DNA of 64,000 nt from Mesobacterium pallidum (GTDB lineage: Bacteria; Pseudomonadota; Alphaproteobacteria; Rhodobacterales; Rhodobacteraceae). Positions within the stretch are counted from its first letter, which is position 1. The number at the start of each line of letters is the position of its first letter. The DNA lies in assembly GCF_019966535.1 (NCBI RefSeq), contig NZ_JAIMID010000001.1, forward strand, positions 310,001-374,000. The letters run 5' to 3'. The position numbers and the translations under genes were made by a program. Below the pieces are notes generated by a model. It was given only the letters and a program-made list of their open reading frames with translations, did no database searches and was not told the origin of the DNA. Positions 57,997 through 64,000 of this stretch are shown here, in pieces.

Positions 57997-60027
57997 TCAG
58001 TAGGCGTTCATGGTCAGCAGCTCGTATTCCGCCACCTTGTCGCCGTCCTGGTTGGTCAGCGTGACGTGCCAGCGCACCTCGCCGTACTCATCCGTGCGGC
58101 CGGTCTTCTGCTTGACCGTCAGGCGCACCGCGATGCTGTCTCCGGCCTGCACCGGCTTCATGAACCGGAGTGAGTCGAGCCCCGTGTTCGCCAGCACCGG
58201 CCCCTCGTTCGGCTCGACGAAAAGCCCGGCGGCAAAGCTCAGCAGCAGGTAGCCATGGGCGACGCGACCCGGAAAGAACGGGTTCCGCGCGGCGGCGTCC
58301 TCGTCCATGTGGGCGTAGAACGTGTCGCCGGTGAACTCGGCGAAATGCGCGATGTCGTCCAGCGTGATCTCGCGCGGCGCCGTGTGCAGCGTCTCGCCGA
58401 TTGCCAGCTCACCGTACTTGCGGGTGAAGGGGTGGGCGGGGCCGGTCACTTCGGTGGCACCCGGCACCCACTTCTGCCCGATCGCGGCCAGGATCGCGGG
58501 AGAGCCCTGGATGGCCGTGCGCTGCATGTAATGCATGACGCCGCGGATGCCGCCCATCTCTTCGCCACCGCCCGCGCGCCCCGGCCCGCCATGGATCATG
58601 TGCGGCAGCGGAGAGCCATGGCCCGTCGATTCCTTCATCGATGAGCGGTCGTTGAAGTAAAGCCGCCCGTGGTGGCTGGCCGCGCCCAGCACGACCTCGC
58701 GCGCGACCTCCGGGTCATGGGTGATGACCGAGGCAACCAGCGAGCCGTCGCCGCGATTGGCGAGCGCGATGGCATGGGCGAGGTCGCGGTAGGGCATGAT
58801 GGTCGAGACGGGGCCGAACGCCTCGGTGTCATGCACCCGCTGCGCGCTGTCGGGATCGTCGCAGCGAAACAGCATCGGCGGCAGGAAGGCGCCCTTGTCA
58901 CGGTCCGCGCCGTTGACCTCGAACGTGTCGGGGTCGCCGAAGACGCGGGTCACCTCGTCGCCGAAGCTCGCGATCTTGTCCAGCACATCGGCCCGCTGCG
59001 CCCGGCTGACCAGCGCGCCCATGCGCGTTCCCTCGGCCTGCGGATCGCCCACGACGACCTTGGCCAGCTTGGCGCTGATCGCCTCCTGCACCGCACCCAG
59101 CTGCGCGGCCGGAACCAGAATCCGCCGAATCGCGGTGCATTTCTGCCCCGCCTTGGTGGTCATCTCGCGGGTGACCTCCTTGACGAACAGATCGAACTCC
59201 GGCGTCTCGGGCGTCACGTCTGGGCCCAGGATCGACGCGTTCAGGCTGTCCTGCTCGGCCACGAAGCGCACCGAATTGTCGAGGATCGCCGGCGTGCCCC
59301 GCAGCTTGCGCGCGGTGGCGGCGGACCCGGTAAAGCTGACCACGTCCTGGCTGGTCAGACGGTCCAGCATGTCGCCGATACCCCCGGTGACCAGCTGCAC
59401 CGCGCCCTCGGGCAGCAGGCCGGAATCCACCATCAACCGCACGCAATGCTCGGTGACATAGCAGGTCGCCGTCGCCGGTTTCACGATGGCCGGAACGCCC
59501 GCCAGCAGGGTCGGCGCCAGCTTTTCCAGCATCCCCCAGACCGGGAAGTTGAAGGCGTTGATATGCACCGCAACCCCTTGCAAGGGCGTGCAAATATGCT
59601 GCCCAAGGAACGTGCCGTGTTTCGAGAATTGTTCGACCTCGCCATCGAGGTAGACATGCCCGTCCGGCAGCTCGCGCCGCCCCTTCGAGGCGAAGACCAT
59701 CAGCGTGCCGATCCCGCCGTCGATGTCATAGGCGTGATCGCCCTGCGTCGCGCCCGTGTCGAAGCTGAGGTCATACAGCTCTTGCTTGTGCCGGCCCAGG
59801 TGCTGCCCCAGCGCCTTGAGCATCTTGGCCCGCTGGTGAAAGGTCATCGCCCGCAGCGCCGTCCCGCCGACGCGGCGCGCATGATCCAGCATTGCAGCCA
59901 CGTCCAGATCGTCGTTCCCGGCCCGCGCGATCACCTCGCCCGTCACGGCCGAGGCGACAGACCGCGCCCCCGCCCCGGATGCCACCCACTCACCGGCCGC
60001 AAAGCTTGCCACGTCACGTATCGTCAT
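57997..60027 (-). CDS. paaZ: PaaZ: oxepin-CoA hydrolase / 3-oxo-5,6-dehydrosuberyl-CoA semialdehyde dehydrogenase
   Basis: A 676-residue bifunctional ring-opening enzyme of aerobic phenylacetate degradation. The N-terminal aldehyde dehydrogenase domain (~1-520) has [13 protein letters not shown] with the catalytic Cys (~295). The C-terminal MaoC-type hydratase (~530-676) has [19 protein letters not shown] and [17 protein letters not shown] with the Asp and His that open the oxepin ring. Both active sites look intact. A GGGAGGA ribosome site precedes ATG 60027. Divergent from paaI across a TetR-type operator. Confidence 0.95.
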   Translation of the reverse strand: MTIRDVASFAAGEWVASGAGARSVASAVTGEVIARAGNDDLDVAAMLDHARRVGGTALRAMTFHQRAKMLKALGQHLGRHKQELYDLSFDTGATQGDHAYDIDGGIGTLMVFASKGRRELPDGHVYLDGEVEQFSKHGTFLGQHICTPLQGVAVHINAFNFPVWGMLEKLAPTLLAGVPAIVKPATATCYVTEHCVRLMVDSGLLPEGAVQLVTGGIGDMLDRLTSQDVVSFTGSAATARKLRGTPAILDNSVRFVAEQDSLNASILGPDVTPETPEFDLFVKEVTREMTTKAGQKCTAIRRILVPAAQLGAVQEAISAKLAKVVVGDPQAEGTRMGALVSRAQRADVLDKIASFGDEVTRVFGDPDTFEVNGADRDKGAFLPPMLFRCDDPDSAQRVHDTEAFGPVSTIMPYRDLAHAIALANRGDGSLVASVITHDPEVAREVVLGAASHHGRLYFNDRSSMKESTGHGSPLPHMIHGGPGRAGGGEEMGGIRGVMHYMQRTAIQGSPAILAAIGQKWVPGATEVTGPAHPFTRKYGELAIGETLHTAPREITLDDIAHFAEFTGDTFYAHMDEDAAARNPFFPGRVAHGYLLLSFAAGLFVEPNEGPVLANTGLDSLRFMKPVQAGDSIAVRLTVKQKTGRTDEYGEVRWHVTLTNQDGDKVAEYELLTMNAY

Positions 60028-60061
60028 TCGGAAAATCCTCCCTTGCTTGCCAACATAATTG

Positions 60062-60075
60062 ACCGACCAGTCGGT
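60062..60075. promoter_or_regulatory. TetR-type operator between paaZ and paaI
   Basis: ACCGAC-CA-GTCGGT is a perfect palindrome midway between the divergent paaZ and paaI starts (60027 and 60117). It resembles the ACCGACC-GTCGGT operators of FadR/PaaR-type TetR regulators, and a TetR gene ends this cluster. It could control both directions at once. Confidence 0.7.
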
Positions 60076-60116
60076 TTATGCAAGATGAGTCGCGAGGAAA
60101 GCCGGGGGAGGCCCAT

Positions 60117-60554
60117 ATGACACCGCAGGATCGCGCCGAGAAATCGGCCGAGGCGCTCTGGCGCGAAGACTGGGCCAGCCAGGCCATGGGGATGGAGATC
60201 GTTTCCGTGGGCGAGGGCACGGCGCAGCTGCGCATGACAGTGCGCCGCGACATGTGCAACGGCCACGGCATCTGCCACGGCGGCATGACCTTTACCCTGG
60301 CCGACAGCTGCTTTGCCTTTGCCTGCAACAGCCGCAACCAGAACACCGTGGCGCAGCACAACATGATCTCCTTCCTGGCACCGGGCCGCGAAGGGGACGT
60401 GCTGACCGCCACCGCTTCGGAAGTCGAACTGACCGGCCGCAGCGGCATCTACGACATCGACGTCACCAACCAGGACGGCACCACAATCGCCCGGATGCGC
60501 GGCATGTCCCGCGCCATCCGTGGCCACCTCTTCGAAGAAGGGAGCGAAGAATGA
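60117..60554 (+). CDS. paaI: Hydroxyphenylacetyl-CoA thioesterase PaaI
   Basis: A 145-residue hot-dog thioesterase that salvages CoA from dead-end phenylacetate intermediates. NGHGICHGGMTFTLADSCFAFACNS (~50-74) holds the HGG motif and the catalytic Asp. ATG 60117 follows GGGGGAGG; the upstream extension is rejected. The stop overlaps the paaK start by 4 bp (60551-60554). Confidence 0.93.
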   Translation: MTPQDRAEKSAEALWREDWASQAMGMEIVSVGEGTAQLRMTVRRDMCNGHGICHGGMTFTLADSCFAFACNSRNQNTVAQHNMISFLAPGREGDVLTATASEVELTGRSGIYDIDVTNQDGTTIARMRGMSRAIRGHLFEEGSEE

Positions 60555-61861
60555 AAGACCTGGCCCCGCGCAAGGAAGACCTGGACCCGATCGAGATCGC
60601 GTCCATCGACGAGATCCGCAGCCTGCAGCTGGACCGCCTGAAATGGTCCGTGCGCCACGCCTATGACAACGTGCCGATGTACCGCAAGCGGTTCGACGAC
60701 GCGGGCGTGCACCCCGACGATCTGCAGCAGCTGTCGGACCTGTCGAAGTTCCCCTTCACCTACAAGACCGACCTGCGCGACAACTACCCGTTCGGGCTGT
60801 TCGCCGTCCCGCGCGAGCAGATCGTGCGGGTTCATGCCTCGTCGGGAACGACAGGCAAGCCGACGGTGGTGGGCTATACGCGGAATGACATCGACAACTG
60901 GGCCGACCTCGTCGCCCGGTCCATGCGCGCCAGCGGCACGCGGGCCGGGGACATCGTGCATATCGCCTATGGCTACGGCCTGTTCACCGGGGGCCTCGGC
61001 GCCCACTACGGCGCCGAGCGGCTGGGCGCCACGGTGGTGCCCGTCTCGGGCGGGATGACCGAACGGCAGGTGACCCTGATCACCGACTTCAAGCCGACCA
61101 CGATCATGGTCACGCCGTCCTACATGCTCAACATCCTCGAAGGCTTCCACAAGGCCGGCCTCGACCCGCGCGAAAGCTCGCTGAACGTGGGGATCTTCGG
61201 CGCCGAGCCCTGGACGGATTCGATGCGCAAGGAGGTTGAGGCGGCCTTCGACATGCACGCCGTCGACATCTATGGCCTCAGCGAAATCATGGGGCCGGGT
61301 GTGGCCAACGAATGCGTCGAGACCAAGGATGGCCCGACCATCTGGGAGGACCACTTCTTCCCTGAGATCATCGACCCCGAAACTGGCGAGACCCTGCCCG
61401 ACGGCGAAGAGGGCGAACTGGTCTTCACTACCCTCACGAAAGAGGGCCTGCCGATGATCCGCTACCGCACCCGCGACCTGACGCGGCTGCTGCCGGGCAC
61501 GGCACGGTCGATGCGGCGCATGGCCAAGATCACCGGCCGGTCGGACGACATGATGATCCTGCGCGGCGTCAACGTCTTTCCGACCCAGATCGAGGAACAG
61601 GTGATGGCCACCGGCGGCCTCGCCCCGCATTTCCTGATCGAACTGCACACCTCGGGCCGCATGGACGCCATGCGGGTCCATGTCGAGGCGACCCCTGACG
61701 CCGCCGACGAGGCGTCGCGCGCGGCCTCGGCCCGGATGCTGTCCAAACGCATCAAGGACGTGGTGGGCGTGTCGACGGAAGTGGTCGTGGGCGATCCCGG
61801 CGCGGTCGCGCGCAGCGAGGGCAAGGCCCGCCGGGTTGTCGACAACCGGCAAAAGGGCTGA
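60551..61861 (+). CDS. paaK: Phenylacetate-CoA ligase
   Basis: A 436-residue adenylate-forming ligase that activates phenylacetate with ATP and CoA, the first step of the pathway. The P-loop is VHASSGTTGKPTVVGYT (~96). DIYGLSEIMGPGVANEC (~239) and YRTRDLTRLLPG (~305) are family blocks, and ITGRSDDMMILRGVNVFPTQIE (~325) precedes the mobile C-terminal domain. Length equals typical PaaK. Translationally coupled to paaI. Confidence 0.95.
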   Translation: MKDLAPRKEDLDPIEIASIDEIRSLQLDRLKWSVRHAYDNVPMYRKRFDDAGVHPDDLQQLSDLSKFPFTYKTDLRDNYPFGLFAVPREQIVRVHASSGTTGKPTVVGYTRNDIDNWADLVARSMRASGTRAGDIVHIAYGYGLFTGGLGAHYGAERLGATVVPVSGGMTERQVTLITDFKPTTIMVTPSYMLNILEGFHKAGLDPRESSLNVGIFGAEPWTDSMRKEVEAAFDMHAVDIYGLSEIMGPGVANECVETKDGPTIWEDHFFPEIIDPETGETLPDGEEGELVFTTLTKEGLPMIRYRTRDLTRLLPGTARSMRRMAKITGRSDDMMILRGVNVFPTQIEEQVMATGGLAPHFLIELHTSGRMDAMRVHVEATPDAADEASRAASARMLSKRIKDVVGVSTEVVVGDPGAVARSEGKARRVVDNRQKG

Positions 61862-61864
61862 CCT

Positions 61865-62461
61865 GTGGCGCGGACCATCGCCAAGGACCACGACGAGAAG
61901 CGCGCGCAGATCCTCCGGGCCGCTGCGCGCGTCTTCGCCACCGAAGGGTTCGACCGCGCCTCGATGGTGCAGGTGGCCGAGGGCTGCGGCATCTCCAAGG
62001 CCAACCTCTACCACTATTACGGCGGCAAGGATGCGATCCTGTTCGGCATCCTCGACGAACATCTCGCCACCCTGCGCGACCGGGTCTGCGGGCTGGACCT
62101 GTCGGGGATGCCGCCGGACGAGGCTTTGCAGACCTGCCTGCGCGAGATCCTGCTGGCTTACGAGGGCGCGGATCACGAACACCGGTTGCAGGTCGATTAC
62201 ACCGACAAGCTCGCGCCCGAGCAGCAGCAGGCCCTGCGCGGCTACCAGAAGGAACTGGTCGGGTTCGTCTCGGCCCTGTTGATGCGCAACGCGCCGCAGG
62301 TCTTTTCCGCCGATGCCGAAAAGCTGCGCGCGGCGACCATGTCGGTCTTTGGCATGTTGAACTGGTTCTACATGTGGAACGCCGGCGCCGATGCTGCGGA
62401 GCGTCAGCGCTATGCGCAGCTGGTCACGCGGATGACCCTCGGTGGCTTGCCGGCCATCTAA
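61865..62461 (+). CDS. paaR: TetR family regulator, PaaR-type
   Basis: A 198-residue TetR protein starting at GTG 61865, 3 bp after paaK. The HTH is ILRAAARVFATEGFDRASMVQVAEGCGISKANLYHYYGGKDAILF (positions ~17-61). The C-terminal domain has the VFGMLNWFYMWN segment seen in acyl-CoA-responsive members. Co-transcription with paaIK and the ACCGAC/GTCGGT palindrome upstream support a phenylacetyl-CoA-responsive repressor, by analogy with PaaR of other proteobacteria. Confidence 0.85.
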   Translation: MARTIAKDHDEKRAQILRAAARVFATEGFDRASMVQVAEGCGISKANLYHYYGGKDAILFGILDEHLATLRDRVCGLDLSGMPPDEALQTCLREILLAYEGADHEHRLQVDYTDKLAPEQQQALRGYQKELVGFVSALLMRNAPQVFSADAEKLRAATMSVFGMLNWFYMWNAGADAAERQRYAQLVTRMTLGGLPAI

Positions 62462-62555
62462 GGCGTTTCGGGATCGTCAGAGCTGGCATCGAACATGGCC
62501 CGAGACCGCGGCGTGTGGCAGGGCATTTTCGAGAGCATCCTATCCCGAAGCGCCT
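62461..62555. repeat. Inverted repeat bridging the paaR and exchanger gene ends
   Basis: AGGCGTTTCGGGAT (62461-62474) is repeated inverted as ATCCCGAAGCGCCT (62542-62555) with one mismatch, 67 bp apart. One arm touches the paaR stop codon and the other the exchanger stop codon. It may be a long terminator-like stem or a mobile-element scar; the loop holds no gene. Confidence 0.5.
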
Positions 62556-63585
62556 AGCCCGCAGTCACTTCCACCGCCACGGCGCTGGCATAGATCGCCA
62601 TCATCAGCACGCTCTCGACCCCGATCCGCGCCGGCCCCTCGCGCTGGCGGATGATCAGCCCGCCCAGCAGCACGCCGGTCATCAACATGCCGGTCGCCAG
62701 CCAGTAGAGGTCGTTCATGCCGACGGCGTTGTAGATCGACCCGTCGCGATAGGCGATGTCCGAAAACACGAGGAACAGCGTGTCGAAGGTGTTGCCGCCG
62801 ATGATTCCGCCCACGGCCAGCTGCAGCGCACCCTTGCGCACGGCGACGATGGTGGTGACCAGCTCGGGCAGGGAGGTGACGACTGCCGTGACCAGCGCGC
62901 CGACCAGGCTGGACGACAGCCCGAACCGGGTGATGAAGGCGCCGCCCACCTGGCTGATCACCCAGCCGCAGGCCGCCATGATGGCAACGAGGCCGATGAA
63001 GCCCATGGCCGGCTTGCGCGCGCTCTTCTGCGCCTCGGCCTCGCTTTCGGGTTCGTCGTGGCGCGTCTCGCGGGTCTCGACCGGCGTCCACATCGGCTTT
63101 TCGGTGACCGAGGCCGATATGCGCACCCCGGCGAGATAGGCCAGGAACAGCACGATCGAGACCGGGTGCACGCCGAAATAGGCGATGTCGGGCCCGGACA
63201 TGGCTGCGATGGGCAGGCTCAGCAGGACGATCAGCAGCACGGCCTGGAACAGGTTCGCGGGCTCTGCGGCCGCATGTTCGAGGTTGGCGCGCTTGTGCAG
63301 GAGGTCTGCGATGGCCAGGAACAGCGTCTGCGCGGCGATCCCGCCCACCGCGTTCGACACGGCGAAACTCGCATCCCCCGAGGCCGCGGCCGTCACCGAC
63401 ACGACGACCCCCGACAGCGAGGTCGCCCCGCCGAGGATCAACCCGCCCGCCATCGCCTCGCCCATCCGGCTGCGGTCCGCGATGATGTCGGCCAGGTGCG
63501 TCGCGCGGATCGAGGCGGCAATCACCGCGCCGCCTGCGACGGCGAAAACGACAAAGAGCAGCGTGAGGGAAAGATCGTCAAACAT
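62554..63585 (-). CDS. Na+/Ca2+ exchanger (CaCA) family membrane protein
   Basis: A 343-residue polytopic membrane protein with two inverted alpha-repeats: ATSLSGVVVSVTAAASGDASFAVSNAVGG (positions ~54-82) and AVVTSLPELVTTIVAVRKGALQLAVGGIIGGNTFD (~233-267). The second keeps the SLPEL acidic residue; the first has SLSGV in the same place, so one ion-coordinating Glu is missing. A charged cytoplasmic loop (~165-190) separates the halves. The loss may change ion specificity. No neighbour suggests a function. Confidence 0.8.
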   Translation of the reverse strand: MFDDLSLTLLFVVFAVAGGAVIAASIRATHLADIIADRSRMGEAMAGGLILGGATSLSGVVVSVTAAASGDASFAVSNAVGGIAAQTLFLAIADLLHKRANLEHAAAEPANLFQAVLLIVLLSLPIAAMSGPDIAYFGVHPVSIVLFLAYLAGVRISASVTEKPMWTPVETRETRHDEPESEAEAQKSARKPAMGFIGLVAIMAACGWVISQVGGAFITRFGLSSSLVGALVTAVVTSLPELVTTIVAVRKGALQLAVGGIIGGNTFDTLFLVFSDIAYRDGSIYNAVGMNDLYWLATGMLMTGVLLGGLIIRQREGPARIGVESVLMMAIYASAVAVEVTAG

Positions 63586-63718
63586 CGCCGGTCAACCCGC
63601 CGCCCCCCGCATTGTTCCGCGCATTCCTGCGGTCAGGTGCCCCGTCCTTTGGGCGCCGCGTCCGTGGCGATGCCGGATTGAGTGTTTGGAGAATAGTGAA
63701 AGCAGGGGCGCCGATCCC

Positions 63719-63765
63719 TCTTCATCTTGCCGATAAACTCCGGGGGTATGGGGGCTGGCCCCCAT
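63719..63765 (+). repeat. Dispersed intergenic repeat with hairpin (copy 2 of 3)
   Basis: The core TCTTCATCTTGCCGATAAAC then TCCGGGGGT is followed by a hairpin ATGGGGG-ctgg-CCCCCAT (748-754 with 759-765). The core agrees with the copy at 26419-26479 and the next copy 110 bp further on. Confidence 0.7.
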
Positions 63766-63828
63766 GTCCGCCCCTTCAACCCGGTGCGCGGCCCCTGCCT
63801 TTGCCGCACGCACCCAGGCGCGCATTCC

Positions 63829-63876
63829 CTCTTCATCTTTCCGGAAATATCCTGGGGGTGTGGGGGCCGGCCCCCA
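63829..63876 (+). repeat. Dispersed intergenic repeat with hairpin (copy 3 of 3)
   Basis: CCTCTTCATCTTTCC, then a diverged core ending CCTGGGGGT, then a perfect 16-bp palindrome TGGGGGCC-GGCCCCCA (63861-63876). It is in direct orientation to copy 2. The whole 63586-63924 interval (339 bp) holds these two copies and no credible gene. Confidence 0.7.
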
Positions 63877-63924
63877 CTTGTCCGGCGTTAGGGCGCCGGC
63901 CCCTCCTTTCGGCCCAAAGCGCCG

Positions 63925-64000
63925 TCAGCCGGCGGGAACTTCCAGCGCCTGCGCCTTCAGCGCGGCTCCGGCGCGCAGCTCCCAGGCCGCGCGCAGATCG
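63925..64000 (-). CDS. 3' end of an unidentified gene (runs off the window)
   Basis: The last 24 codons before a TGA on the minus strand read DLRAAWELRAGAALKAQALE then VPAG. The frame is open to the window edge with high-GC third positions, so a coding end is likely. Too short to name. Confidence 0.45.
   Translation of the reverse strand, partial: DLRAAWELRAGAALKAQALEVPAG

Overview
The window reads as a high-GC alphaproteobacterial chromosome segment, most like Rhodobacterales (Roseobacter/Rhodobacter group). The gene order around the TCA cycle (lpdA, odhB, sucA, sucD, sucC, mdh, mcl2, mch, sdhCDAB) matches what I recall of Rhodobacter sphaeroides. The ethylmalonyl-CoA pathway genes mcl2 and mch and the RTX-type proteins also fit. 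No rRNA, tRNA, CRISPR array, insertion sequence or phage gene was seen.

Layout. 1-5.3 kb: 5' part of a P-II nitrogen regulator gene with an NtrC-like site, a class A penicillin-binding protein, a GH13 alpha-glucosidase with a LacI-type operator, and a TetR regulator. 5.4-12.1 kb: three tightly spaced genes for a DUF2126 transglutaminase, a permuted ATP-grasp/alpha-E fusion and a second transglutaminase, a predicted peptide-modification module. 12.7-18.7 kb: a tetR-led minus-strand beta-oxidation operon (thiolase, FadJ-type fusion, CaiB/racemase, crotonase). Opposite it, at 18.8-19.5 kb, lies a frameshifted fusion scar between a LivK-like binding protein and an acyl-CoA dehydrogenase. 19.6-24 kb: a very large RTX repeat protein.

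24.1-42.2 kb: the minus-strand 2-oxoglutarate dehydrogenase / succinyl-CoA synthetase / malate dehydrogenase block. It is interrupted by non-TCA genes: two sulfotransferase-like genes between sucC and sucD (one with a long Gly/Arg/Pro-rich N-terminus), an AT-richer orphan between sucD and sucA, and three small genes between odhB and lpdA. 42.3-52.8 kb: plus-strand mcl2-nnrU-DUF1737-mch followed by sdhCDA, a lipoprotein, a third (double) sulfotransferase-like gene and sdhB. Both sucC and sdhC are preceded by the same paired palindrome (TGTGATCACA twice, exactly 21 bp apart), which suggests one regulator controls both blocks.

52.9-57.1 kb: a second RTX protein, a surface-type lipoprotein and a DUF1989 protein. 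57.1-62.5 kb: a phenylacetate catabolism cluster (paaX, paaZ, paaI, paaK, paaR) with a TetR-type operator between the divergent paaZ and paaI. 62.5-64 kb: a Na+/Ca2+ exchanger-type protein, two copies of a dispersed hairpin repeat (a third lies near 26.4 kb), and the 3' end of an unidentified gene.

How the genes work together: most of the window serves acetyl-CoA, succinyl-CoA and C4 metabolism. Beta-oxidation and phenylacetate degradation deliver acetyl-CoA and succinyl-CoA, the TCA enzymes oxidise them, and Mcl2/Mch belong to the ethylmalonyl-CoA route for acetyl-CoA assimilation. The main unexplained feature is the repeated embedding of sulfotransferase-fold genes in the TCA operons. All calls come from reading the sequence; no database search was run.
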